This document shows, piece by piece, positions 53,775 through 64,000 of a stretch of 64,000 nt of DNA. Origin of the DNA: Kappaphycus alvarezii. Its lineage: Eukaryota; Rhodophyta; Florideophyceae; Gigartinales; Solieriaceae. Within the stretch, counting starts at the first letter, position 1. Every line of letters starts with the position of its first letter. A program made the position numbers and the translations under genes. Below the pieces are notes generated by a model. That model was given only the letters and a program-made list of their open reading frames with translations, was not told where the DNA came from and did no database searches. Location: positions 62,001 to 126,000 of the forward strand of contig NADL03000592.1 of assembly GCA_002205965.3 (NCBI GenBank). Reading direction: 5' to 3'.

Positions 53775-54728
53775 TTACCCCCGAGGGTACCCTTTTCCAC
53801 TTCCGAAAGTGTTAGTTGGTTCCGAATCTTCGCTGTCATAGCTAGAAGTGAAATCTTCACTGTCCGTTTCTTTTAAATCTTCAGGATGCGTGCTTTTGTC
53901 GAAATCCAGGGGCATCTTCACGGTTCTGCCGTCAATATTAACTGAAACCATTTGGTTGCCCAAGTCAATGCATGTTCCTAGTCTTTCCATTGTGGGGCAG
54001 CCAATGATTGCATCGAAAGGGAGATCCGGCATGACAAGAAAGTCTACATCAACTTTAGAGTCCCCAAAGAACACGGAAACCTTGTCAACAGTGCCCATGC
54101 ATTTTGAGACGGTTCCATCCGCTACAGTTATTTTTCGAGTCGTTGGAGTAATTTCGAGACCTAGATCTGTCACCAAAGTTTCTGAAATGAGGTTTGGAAC
54201 AGCACCCGAATCGAAGAGAGCTTGGGTTTTCATACCCAATACTTTGACTGGTACCAGCTTAAGACGTCTTGGTGCTGTCGAGGCCGATTGAAGAAACAGT
54301 TTCTTACCCTTAGCGGACTTATTAGACCTGATAATTTTTTTGAGTTCTTTTCTCGCATCCTCTGCGTCGCCCCTCAAAAGTTGACCAAACGTTATCCCAG
54401 TTGGGGCCGATGCAAGCTCAGCCACCAAATTGTACCTCTTCACATACTCTAGTACGTCCTTAGAGATACTCTTAACTTTCTTACTCTTTTTCGTCTTCTT
54501 GGCCGGAGTGACTCCCACTCCTGGAACAACTTGATCAGACCTCTTGGTTCGAGGAGGTACAGGTGCTGGGATATGCTCCAGCATTCCATACTCTAGCCTA
54601 GGTTTCTTCGATAAAATGTTCCCTTCCCCATCCCTTTTTGTCACATTGACTTGACTAATCTCTTCAGCGATGGATACGTTACCGGCATCCGTCAACCTTT
54701 GATCCCTTCTATTTTGTAAGATTTTCAC
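53775..54728 (-). CDS. Retroviral-type aspartic protease
   Basis: 317 codons. The N-terminal part is basic, then residues about 160-300 form the protease: VLGMKTQALFDSGAVPNLIS with the DSG catalytic triad, TVADGTVSKCMGTV (flap region) and FDAIIGCPTMERLG, the usual hydrophobic-hydrophobic-Gly ending. The start overlaps the gag stop by four bases (54725-54728). It releases gag and pol proteins in the particle. Intact as read. Confidence 0.85.
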   Translation of the reverse strand: MKILQNRRDQRLTDAGNVSIAEEISQVNVTKRDGEGNILSKKPRLEYGMLEHIPAPVPPRTKRSDQVVPGVGVTPAKKTKKSKKVKSISKDVLEYVKRYNLVAELASAPTGITFGQLLRGDAEDARKELKKIIRSNKSAKGKKLFLQSASTAPRRLKLVPVKVLGMKTQALFDSGAVPNLISETLVTDLGLEITPTTRKITVADGTVSKCMGTVDKVSVFFGDSKVDVDFLVMPDLPFDAIIGCPTMERLGTCIDLGNQMVSVNIDGRTVKMPLDFDKSTHPEDLKETDSEDFTSSYDSEDSEPTNTFGSGKGYPRG

Positions 54729-55651
54729 CTCTGGTCCTGACTCACTCCTTGCTTCCGATAAATTTGCTCTTCTGTTGTCTTTAGACCAGCAGTTACTTTC
54801 ATGATGCCCATATCGACCGCACTTTGCACAACGAGTGTTTCTATGTGGATTATCAGGACACCTGTTTGCAAAGTGTCCAGGCTTGTGACAGTAAGAACAG
54901 ACTTCTGCGGCTTAGGGGCCCCAGACTGGTTCTTCTTAATGGTAAGAGTAAGGCTTTCCAACTGCGAGGTTATCATGTCAAGTCGATTATCGAATCGGGT
55001 TTCCAACCTTTCTTCCAAGTTTTTGACATCGCTCCTGACAGATTCTAATGCCGCTGCACTAGTAGCCGGCCTTTGATAATTCTTTTCAGGATGTACGATA
55101 GACATCGATGTGCGGGTTTCCCTCGGTACCTCACTCAGTGACTGAAACGTCTCCGAATTTTTGACAAATTCTACTATGGTACCCTTCAGTTCATCAAAAG
55201 TGTGAGGGCCCTTGATGAGGAGGAAATCGGAGAGCCGCTTATCCCCCATAGCCGCCTTACGCAGCATTCCGTACTTGGCTTGGGCGTTGAACCCAGCCTT
55301 TTCATAAAGATCACACAAGTACACCAATGAGCTTAACAAATCGTCGAAGTTGAGCCGGGCCTCTATGGCGGTACGAATCATCTCATCTGGTTCTACCTCC
55401 TTAGCATACTCTTTCACAAGCCACTCACATACCTCACCGAAGTTACGCCCATTCCCGTTAAGAGACCACCCGTCGATAAACTTGGACTTATATTTGTGCT
55501 TTGCGTCACCATGAAGATAGGCGAAGATACTTGCGGCCTTCTCTTCATCGCCCTTCTCACGCATCACAACGTTGACATATGTGTAAAGAAACTCCTCAAC
55601 GTCTTCAGTCTTGCCCCCTGTGAACGTTATACGAGCAGCGTTGAGATCCAT
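54725..55651 (-). CDS. Gag of the Ty3/gypsy element (zinc knuckles out of frame)
   Basis: 308 codons from ATG 55649-55651. The capsid-like part has VEEFLYTYVNVVMREKGDEE and IFAYLHGDAKHKYKSKF; a coiled-coil-like segment follows (VRSDVKNLEERLETRFDNRL). Two CX2CX4HX4C knuckles, CSYCHKPGHFANRC and CAKCGRYGHHESNC, are encoded at about 54800-54905, but in another frame than the capsid. A shift near 54915 therefore separates capsid and nucleocapsid. The first gag ATG is about 90 bases inside the 5' LTR border. Confidence 0.85.
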   Translation of the reverse strand: MDLNAARITFTGGKTEDVEEFLYTYVNVVMREKGDEEKAASIFAYLHGDAKHKYKSKFIDGWSLNGNGRNFGEVCEWLVKEYAKEVEPDEMIRTAIEARLNFDDLLSSLVYLCDLYEKAGFNAQAKYGMLRKAAMGDKRLSDFLLIKGPHTFDELKGTIVEFVKNSETFQSLSEVPRETRTSMSIVHPEKNYQRPATSAAALESVRSDVKNLEERLETRFDNRLDMITSQLESLTLTIKKNQSGAPKPQKSVLTVTSLDTLQTGVLIIHIETLVVQSAVDMGIMKVTAGLKTTEEQIYRKQGVSQDQR

Positions 55652-55720
55652 GATTACAGAAAAGAAATCCCCCGAAGTGTTCCTTACTACTGCTCAACTC
55701 GAATACCTCGGGTGCAACCC

Positions 55721-55736
55721 CTCCACAAGAGTACCA
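55721..55736 (-). promoter_or_regulatory. Primer-binding site of the Ty3/gypsy element
   Basis: Sense tggtactcttgtggag starts two bases after the 5' LTR. TGG complements the tRNA CCA end. The matching tRNA cannot be named without the host tRNA set. Confidence 0.65.
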
Positions 55737-55738
55737 AA

Positions 55739-56454
55739 TGATAGGGTAAATCGGCGGGGGAAGAGATCTCAGAACCAATTACCCTGAGAAGGAGGTGTTG
55801 CGAGCGACAAAAGTGCTACCGTGGTATTGTTGAACGAACAAAAGGGAGTGTATATAGAAGAGAGTTGAGAAAGCTAAAGCAAGTATAAAAGGGGCAGGGT
55901 CTACCACCGACGCTCTGCGACTAGCGTAAGAAAAAGTTTTCTTGGGTCTGAAGTTGACTCTCAACTTCCTACTACTCGGGACTTGGCTTGAAGTTGTCTG
56001 CCAACTTGCTTCACCTCCACTAAAGGAAGCAGTTTACTCGGCTTATATAGACTTTTGGCTACCCTAAAAGTCTCAAACAAGCATACTAATAACCAAAAAT
56101 GCATTCACGGTAATCGTGTGAACCAGAGAGACTATTAGAGATATTTCCTCAAGGTAAATATCTAGGTGCCATACCCATGCCAGCCGCCCATCGGCCAGGG
56201 GTGGGAATTGATGTGGCCATTATATAGACCTTTCAGAGCTACTTGTAGTATCACCCACAACCTGGAACTGTACTGACATCTACTATGACAGCGTGTCCTA
56301 AAATGAAAAAAATCAACCGATGAATTTGCCACACTCACCCAAATTAAAAATATCTTGTAAATTCAAAAACTGTAAAAATATCTTCCCAATTCCGATACTG
56401 TATACAGTCATGGTCCTCATCTAGATTTTTTCGTGTGCGAATTTGGGCACATCA
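55739..56454 (-). repeat. 5' LTR of the Ty3/gypsy element
   Basis: 716 bases, near-identical to 48933-49658. Sense-strand sequence includes a TATA-like gtctatataagccgag near 56040-56055. Followed on the right by the target duplication aagat (56455-56459). Confidence 0.9.
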
Positions 56455-56459
56455 AAGAT

Positions 56460-57400
56460 CTCTTTCGATTTTAGGTAAGAGTTAGAAATTTAGAGCGAAT
56501 GAGGCACCTTGTTTATGGGAAAGACTGCTATCCCGGTGGATATATTATCGGATAGTAGACAGCATAATGAAGTTTTGAGTCAACCTCTGGTGATGCGGGC
56601 CCTTCTTTCAGCCAAAATAGAGCACAGTCGATACATGGACCGTAGAGCAGCATCCAGCCTGGCTTTGGCATGAGATCAATTATTCTTCTTAAAATAGGAA
56701 TAATTAGAACGGCAAAAAATGTTCGACATACTCGATAAGACAGGTTCAAAACATATCGACATTGACAAGCAGTTAGACAAGAGCAAGACCTGCCACTAGG
56801 CACGCGGATCAGAGATCAGCGAAGCAAGAAAAATAAAACGATCTGTGACTAATTCGACACGCCGCACTATACGAGCCCAGCTCTAGAATTTGAGGACGCA
56901 CAAAGTGCCTCCTTCTAGTTCCAGAACGGCGTCATCCCAACGAACCATATGAGGATGCAACTTTGCCGCTGCGTCGTTATGGGTGCTGAAGGATTCTCTC
57001 TGCCCATCTTTCTCTACAAGACGCCGCCTTTTTCCATCATCTATGGAGCCCATCCAGAGGTCGCAGGGCCCGGTTCTCAACGCCCCGGGCCTCTGAGCTA
57101 CTCTGAAACCTACGCTAAGCTGCCTGCAGCTCAATCTGTACTCATGCCGAACCATTCAGTTACCCTTGCCCGGCACCATTCCTAGCTAAACGTCGCTCTC
57201 CGACTTTTGCCCCTTTACCCCCCGATCTTTCTGCCACACCAAGTAAGACCCCATCACTCACAATCTGTTTGCAGTCACACGCCATGATCTGGGCCTATTG
57301 GAAGGAGGACAATTGGACCACCACACTATCGCTATCTCTACAAACTGTCGCCAACAAACTCCACAATCGTAGACTCACCTTCCGCTGCATCCCTGCCACT
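56460..57400. other. Interval without recognisable genes
   Basis: Short frames on both strands (up to 91 codons) without motifs. Group A-like sequence starts near 57400. Confidence 0.4.
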
Positions 57401-58000
57401 GCTTTGCTTTCATGCCCACACCCGGCAACACAACTACTATCCCTGCTACCAAGTTGACCGTTTCGATGCAGATGTTTCTTGGCCTCTCGGTCTGCCCTGA
57501 CTGTGCTCCAACTATTTGCCACCACTATCACAAAAAAGGGGTTTTGTTCGAGACAACATTGCTGATCTCTGTCCCTGTAGTGTTGGTAGGCTGCATCGTG
57601 ACGTACTTGGCACCGAGTTTCTGCCTGCAGAGTTTCACCTACAGCTCTTAGCCATATTCTTTGTGAACGATTCCAGGCCCCTTTCCATGTGATGTCACCA
57701 TCGCCTTCTCCTTCAATTCTGCCACCCACACCGCCAATATTGCCCGCCTTAGCGTGACTCGCGACAATGTGAGAAAATTTGTGGACCTTCCTACCCCCAA
57801 TCTCCCCAAAGCCCGCTCCCAATCCCTTCAGTAATCTTCGAGACCAACGCCCTTGACTCTCTTCGCCCCCTGTTCAATACCAGCAACCACTTTATCGATG
57901 ATCTCATCCAGGCTACAGCCCGCATCCTCTTTACGAATTTCGGTACCATCAGAGCAGATAAAAAATTTATCAACGCTCTATGGTCCTCATACGTATGAAA
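57400..58000 (+). pseudogene. RLE retroelement fragment (endonuclease and C-terminal module)
   Basis: CDVTIAFSFNSATHTANIAR (near 57690) has the endonuclease DVT motif. A later frame has IFETNALDSLRPLFN, IDDLIQATARILF and INALWSSYV (57835-57998), which follow the group A C-terminal pattern FDSLGA...I..IA...LWSSIA. A Cys pair near 57490 (VCPDCAPTICHH) may be the knuckle. Strongly decayed. Confidence 0.6.
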
Positions 58001-61000
58001 ACAAGGTAGATAATTTTTGGCACTATATAATTTTTTGAAATACTGTACAAATTATTCTAGCCTTCTTGATACAATTATGCGTGTAAGACATGAAGATACT
58101 CGATAAAAACAAGCTCTTCGAGAATCACTACTCCGTTCGACACAGTAGCAACTTTAACTGACACAGTAAGCTCCAATTTCCCCACTACTTCCCAAAAATA
58201 GACTACGAAAATTTCCAGGAAATACCATTCACTTTGCTTCCCTTGCTACGTAAGCTGCGAAAATTAAATGCTTTTATTTGTCGGCTTGGAAGACTTAATT
58301 GGGAAAAGGAAGTAATTTTGCCGTTGACATTGCAGCAGAGCGAAGGAAGAAGCCTGTGGAAGCAAGCTAGAAGATACATGACCCTATCCAGACTGTCACC
58401 CTGAACATTTTCAGAATCAAGAGGTCCTACCTTCAGCAGAAATCGCGGCGGTGAGTGAACCTTCTTCCTTAAAGAAAGACGCTAAAATCAAGATTTATCT
58501 AGTTGCTTGTCAATCGTCTCCGTCCGCCTCATATGGGAATGAGGATAATTAAAAGTTGCCTCTATCAGATGTCATTGAAATTGCGCACGAGCGGCTGTGG
58601 AGCAAATGAGAGGTTTTTACACCTATTAATGAAACTTTACCCCAGAAAATATTAAAATAAATTGGGTCATCTGGTTATAATGTGGCCTGTGGGCGTTTTA
58701 TCGAGATTTATTGCTCTTACAATGCCTTATGATAATTTTTCGTTACGTCACCTAACTCTCATGCGTGACGTCACAAACGAGCGATTGGAAGCCGTCAGGA
58801 TGAAGCTAGTTTCGTCATGATAGATATTCAAGTTGTTTGGAATGATCGTACTAGTGTCAAGGTTTACATTTCCAAGCTGCCTTGCCCTCTGTAATGAGAG
58901 TGGGTCGAAGTATATTTCAAGTCCTAGCTTTGGAAAGATCATTTGATGCAGAAATTTTCAACTGATTCTCGAAACCATTTACTCAGGCCACACTTCTAAT
59001 TGCAAGGAATTTATGTTAGATGACAAAATATGTTCTCTATTGAGTGGATCTTTGAAGGCTATCAATGACCACCGCCGGCTGTATGTCACATCATCTTCTC
59101 AAATCTGCATGGATAAAAGTATCAGCATCGCGTACCACCTTGGTGAAGCTTTCATCAAGAAAGAACGCCTAAATCACGTTGCCTATGAAAGAAAGCCTGA
59201 AAATGACTACGAATTGAAAGCTTCGGCATGTGGTAAGTCTGGAATATAGTTGGGAATGGAGCTTTTGATTAAGTAAATGGATGGCCTTCGGAGTGACTTC
59301 ATAGAATAATTCTGTCAAAATACCTCTCTTCCTCTTCGCCCCGTTTAACCGCGGTTGAAAATAGAACGTCTCGTTTGTGGGGATTAATTTTTTTGTATTT
59401 TGTCGACGGTATAAGCCGTTGGGAAACATGAAACGATATTTATCGGCTTAGTGAATAATGCGTTCCGAGAATGTCAGTTACATTACCCGTCCTCTCAGGG
59501 CCCACGGAGAGCGGAGATCATATATCGATAGTCTCGAAGAATCTTGAAACCTAAGAATCTTTAATGGTTGTTTTTTGGATGGATACGGAACGAAGATATT
59601 TTATAAGCAGATACCATATGACCAATCAAGTAAACAAATTTTCGGGGAAAGATTGAGAACTGCTGAGAGCGAGACAAGTAAAGTGTAATTTGAGATTGCG
59701 GTTTCCGATGTTGTGAGAAAGTGCTACAAAACTTATTCTCAAATCGATCATCACAACAGATAGAGATAAGAGAGCCTTGGAATTGAGAATAAATTGGACG
59801 CGAAAGATCCTGTTGGTCATGATTGTCAGTTTATGGTTGCTCGATAAGAACTCATTCGGGCATGAATCTCCTAATTGGGATCTAGCTTTTATGAGATTCT
59901 TTATGAGAAACTCACTCAGAACATGTTCGATTCAATATCTAGAACAGCATCTAATTCCACAGAAAATGAGAATGATAACACTATATCAGATCCTGCTGCA
60001 GGTAACTGAACCCATCTTGCTGTAAGGAACAGCAAGAGTAAATTGGGTAACGGAGAATACCACTGCATCTCACCAGGGTCGCTGTCTGGTTTTTAAGTTC
60101 AGTAAGTCAAAGCTTCTTTGTACTGCTTACCGTGACAGTGGCTTTGGAGATATTTACATATGTCACACGAGCACTAAATATGTTGCTGCATGGATCATAT
60201 GCATTATAATTTCATATGGACCTAAAGTGGGACTCTGAGATCATTAGTATTTGTCTTCAACGAGGTCAAAACATGGCTCTTAAGAACATTCTGAACTAAC
60301 GCCACAGGCTCTTTATATTCGCATACCTTCAAGCGAAGTTTGGCGTAGCCTCTTTTCACAATTAAGACAAGCAGACACCACTTGTCTGCCCTTTCCACAG
60401 GCAAATATATTAATACTGACAACATCTATCTAAAACGGTGCAAAAGGTGCTTCAATGCTGGTTTCTATGGAGTTGTACGTCGTGATGACCTTTTTGACCA
60501 CAGTGACTGCAGTTGTCGTCAAGCTCTCTCTCTTTTGCAGATCCTTTTTTAGAATATCTTCTAAACAAATAATTATTTTTTCCGAAAATTGATGGGCGAT
60601 CTGATCCACAGTATCTTTTAGCCTCTATTATTAGACGGCGCGGGCGTCAGGCCTCCTCTGAATAATCTTTTAGGCCTTCGGTGCTATTCTGCTAGCCTTG
60701 CGGTCGGAAAGAAACCTTATGATCAATTTGAAAGCCTTTAATCGCTATTTGAAGCCGCTTTTAGTCCTTTAGGCCCTATATATGATGAATTATTGGAACC
60801 TCAAATGACAATAGACTTCTTTATAGAGCAGTCCAACGTAAAATGTTTTTTGAAGCCCAACTTTTATGACAGCGAGTCTATGCTTTTCAGAGAACATTAT
60901 ACATCATTTGAGACCAATGTGGCACCTAAAGATTTGTGTACCTAATTTTCTGTTTTCTCCTCTCAATAGCTCAGGAAAATGCTTGCCCTTGATGATGCGG

Positions 61001-62041
61001 TACTTCTCGGCCAATTTCATAAGCCAAAACAGTCCCCTGCGAGCGTTCAATAGTTGAAGGCGAATGCCTTCTACTCCAGATGGAAAGGGATGTGGAAGGC
61101 CTTCTCTGCGTCTGTCTTTCTACACATGACGAATATCTCGAGCGCGAATAGTAAATGGGATATTACAGAGAATAGGATCTATTGGAAGAGACTTGAGCAT
61201 GGTTGGCGTCGGTCATTTTGTCGAACCTTGGCTCATCGAATACCAAATAATGCTTTCCTTCTTCCTTTCCTTTTTGTCTGCCCTTCTTGCGGCAAATCGG
61301 AACCCTTCTTTTCACTTTTTGTAAGTGGTGAGGACGCCACATTAATTTTACAGTACTGTGCAGCAATAGCTCAAGAGGCTGCTGAGAGACACTTTAAGTC
61401 CAGAAATATCGGATGTACATACAGTATATCGAAACCTGATGCAGCACTGCGTCTAATGTAGTATTATAAAGTACAGCAAAAAAATTACCCAATAATAAGT
61501 ACAGAATTAGCCAGCTCATTTTTGATCCATGAAATGAAGTTAGCACTTAACAAAGAGTCTGATAATGGGTACTGAAAATAAAATATAATATAGAAGGCTC
61601 CGAAGCTTTCAAAAAAGGCCATAACATGCTTGGATTCAGTAGTCCATTTCCCTTCAATAGTTCAGTACACCTGTAATTGTATTTTATTTTTCTATAGTAT
61701 AGTACCGAAATGGGTAAATATTTTTACCCGCCAATTAATCCCCGTTATTTCCTTCCTTTTTCGATTTTATCCTCTTTAGTCTTTCTTTAACTCCACTCAA
61801 AACAACAATAAATTAATTTCTACGTTCTTCCTCCAGGTATGCACTACTACGGATTTTGCTACTCCTCAGATGAGTCTAGGAGTCAATCCACTGCGCGAGT
61901 TCAATAACACAAGCTTTTTTCCCAGACCAATCTGCTCCCGAATTTTTCTTTTTCTTCTCATCTGCTCTCTTGCTCATTTCGCCTACCTCCCGCACTTCCT
62001 TGTGTCGAGGACTGACGAATTAGATCTCGCAAACCCAGTGG
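58001..62041. other. AT-rich interval without recognisable genes
   Basis: About 4 kb of AT-rich DNA. The longest frame is 135 codons (61054-61461) and shows no domain. I see no retroelement motif, tandem array or palindrome cluster of note. Confidence 0.45.
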
Positions 62042-62212
62042 ACAACTTCTGGTCCCTCAAGTCGTCGCTTGTTCTCCCGCCTCCCTCCCTCCACTTATCC
62101 TTTATGGCCCAATCACAAGCCGTCTTTTGTTCTTGATTTATGATGATTTATGTTATGATATGTTATGGATATTGTTGTTCAAGTGTCACGCAAACGCAGC
62201 AACCGTGGAAGA
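62042..62212 (+). repeat. Dispersed repeat, copy 2 (possible solo LTR fragment)
   Basis: acaacttctggtccctcaag to a gcaaccgtggaag end; matches 17130-17322 with a shorter gatttatgat tract. The homology ends near the same bases on both sides. Confidence 0.6.
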
Positions 62213-63659
62213 AGAGTGCTTTTCTTTCCCCATTAATTCTTCTCCGTAGGCTCACGGTGTGTGGAAATCTTCGAGCGACCTAAATAGCCCTTCCGATCTC
62301 CTTCAGTGTCCTGTTTAAGTTTTCAGCCGTTTGGTTACGACTCTGCTCAGGGGAAAAACAGTAAGGCGAACTTTTTTCCTGTGTTCGGCTAATGGGAGCT
62401 TTCGAGCGGTTCGACAATGACCCAAGGGCCACAAATTGCTACATGGGAATTGGAACAATCTCGTTCGCATCAATATTGATCTTTATCTTCGTATTTTATC
62501 AGCAGATGCCTCGAGTATTTTTTCGCCTGCGACGACAGAGCTACCGATAAATAAATATCCTGTTCACCAACAAAGATATCCTGTGCCTCACTCACTCTGT
62601 ACTGTTGCCCGATTAATTATACCTCCGATGAGACTCTTTTTGCTCCTCAACCTATTTTTTCATGCTTTCGTTAAACAGCCCGGATCTTCAGGCCAGGATA
62701 TATAAAGAAAAATCACTCAACAAACGCATAGATAAATTGTAAGCAAAAAATGCTAAATTCAAAAGTTTTCTCGATATACGGCACTAAAGGTATGAAAGAG
62801 CAAGGTTCTCGCGAATAATATAGGAACAATCAGTGAGAATGACAGAACTGAACATCACAGCAAAGTTCCATTGATTTCACAGGTAAACGGCATAAAATAG
62901 TTGCTGATTGGTGAGGTGAGAGATGTTTCCAGAACAACGCGAGATTTAATTGGTGATTTCATGTAATTGGCTTAGTAAAAAGTTGTATGATATTGTGTTT
63001 TTCTCTGCAGTGTACGTGTAGTGCACAAGTTTCATTTACATTGCCGTCTACAATTATGAATCACTCCCCCAGAATTCAGATGTATCAGCTATACACGTAT
63101 ATTTTAACAAGTAGTACCGGATATGAATTAAGCGCCCTCTTTTAAGGTGGAGACCAGGGAAATTATGTAAAGCTCGTGCTACTGTAGTGCAAAAAGTATA
63201 AAAATACCTGGACAAAGTGTTAAATCCTTGAAAATGGTTATTAGAAGGGTACTTTCAGAGTCTTTCTGGAGATTTACAGGCACATCAGTTACAAAGAAGT
63301 AGACTTGATCAACCTCAATGCAACCTATTTCAAGAGAAAGAAAACACCGAACGCTAGGTTTTGTGTGTTCACTAGGTGTCTTACTTGCTTGCTTTCCCCA
63401 ACCTGCCCCGTGCCTTCCATGTCCGGGGCGCCCCTCATCTCTTCCCACTCATCAAGTTTTAATCCATGAACTGGAGAGCCTGAGCGCCCCTAAACCCTGA
63501 TTCTGCAACGCTTCTGCATGTACCTCTTCCCCTGGCGCCCCAGTACGTCTTTTCGGCGATCAAAGCCACCATGTGAGTCTTTATGGAAGCGGGGGAGGTG
63601 TCAGATACCCTGCTGTCCCTAAATTTCATCCTCTCTCTCCTGGAGAAATGTAAATATGG
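62213..63659. other. Interval without recognisable genes
   Basis: Short frames only (89 codons at 62436-62705 and 63179-63448), none with motifs. Confidence 0.4.
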
Positions 63660-64000
63660 CTATTTTGAATCATCCACGTCTGATGAAATGCAATAGGGGC
63701 TATGATAGGTGCACACTATATTGTACGAGGTAGCAGTGAAAAAATAGCCTTCTTCGCGTTCTGTACAAGTTCTTAGGTCCTTCCCTTCGAAGATCTCGTA
63801 AAAATACGCCTGCCGTGCGAGGCCAACTGCGTAAAATTCTCCGAGCTGCACTCCCTTTTGCGCTCCCACATTCTCCAGCACCTCTCCCATGCCCTCAGCA
63901 GCCATGTGCCTGAGATGAACGCCGCCAGCCGCCAATGGTACAGAACACTGTCGGATCTGCCCGACCGACCCCCACTACCGGCTCTGCAAGCTACCCCGCC
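63660..64000 (-). CDS. Possible 3' end of a minus-strand gene, open at the right edge
   Basis: The minus-strand frame is open from the window edge to a stop at 63660, giving over 110 codons with no Met required inside the window. It includes AAGGVHLRHMAAEGMGEVLE, QLGEFYAVGLARQAYFYEIF and EGKDLRTCTEREEG. The amphipathic, ordered composition up to about 63775 looks coding; the last ~35 codons are less so and could be intron or read-through. I do not recognise the family. The TTG near 63935 is not a credible start. Confidence 0.35.

Larger units (their letters stand above)
48933..56454 (-). mobile_element. Ty3/gypsy LTR retrotransposon, structurally complete
   Basis: 7522 bases on the minus strand with LTRs of 726 (3', left) and 716 bases (5', right), a TGAT...ATCA outline and the 5-bp duplication aagat. 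The order gag, protease, RT, RNase H, integrase (Ty3/gypsy order) is followed by an extra duplicated domain. A primer site and polypurine tract are in place. Frameshifts in gag, RNase H and integrase make this copy inactive unless some are sequencing errors. Confidence 0.92.

Noticed and set aside
61054-61461. 135-codon ORF in AT-rich DNA
   Set aside because: No recognisable content; the start is uncertain and the composition random-like.
1-64000. tRNA or rRNA genes
   Set aside because: I saw no T-arm plus anticodon-arm combination or rRNA core sequence by eye. A covariance search would be decisive and could not be run.

Overview
The window looks like nuclear DNA of a photosynthetic eukaryote, and most like an intron-poor red alga. 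Chondrus crispus or a relative is my inference; nothing in the sequence proves the species. The reasons are a clathrin light chain gene with one tiny 5' exon and a GT-AG intron, a half-a-TPR protein of the MBB1/HCF107 type (nuclear factors for chloroplast mRNA), and long repeat deserts full of degraded retroelements. There are no operons, Shine-Dalgarno sites, CRISPR arrays or phage modules.

Only three genes look like ordinary host genes. They are a membrane-anchored diflavin reductase (1682-3589, +), an MBB1/HCF107-like HAT-repeat protein (11900-13567, -) and a clathrin light chain (44071-44766, +, with an apparent frameshift). Each has GTAC-type palindromes (tacagtactgta and variants) in its upstream DNA.

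The rest is mobile DNA or its remains. The main component is a non-LTR-type retroelement lineage with a reverse transcriptase (RT), a Cys/His knuckle, a restriction-like endonuclease (RLE, motif RPAD...D.T.) and a C-terminal module with a FDSLGA motif. I sort the copies into working groups. Group A has one near-complete GC-rich copy at 39070-43482 and fragments at 15.9-16.4, 21.0-22.1, 24.3-24.7, 28.6-29.0, 31.1-33.1, 45.4-46.5 and 57.4-58.0 kb. Group B is at 14.1-15.4, 19.5-19.8 and 20.6-20.85 kb. Group C is at 22.1-22.9 (RT), 23.2-24.3 and 26.2-26.7 kb. Group D is at 29.6-31.1 kb and group E at 34.2-35.7 plus 38.8-39.0 kb. A separate LINE-like RT remnant lies at 18.1-19.3 kb, and a gag-like pseudogene runs off the left edge.

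Two elements have LTRs. A 7.5-kb Ty3/gypsy element (48933-56454, - strand, TSD aagat) is structurally complete but frameshifted. After its integrase it carries an unfamiliar domain present twice. The second is the most interesting object in the window: 35693-38791 has ~250-bp TG...CA direct repeats, a 5-bp target duplication (cagtt) and a tRNA-primer-like site. Its only gene is a 647-aa P-loop NTPase of the Crinkler/RHS type, with no gag, RT or integrase. It sits inside a group E retroelement, and reading across the target site restores the interrupted frame.

A further island (24.3-29.0 kb) holds a tyrosine recombinase (Crypton/DIRS-like) and, convergently, a ULP1-type cysteine protease with a C-terminal zinc-binding motif. 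It is bounded by inverted copies of the group A 3' end.
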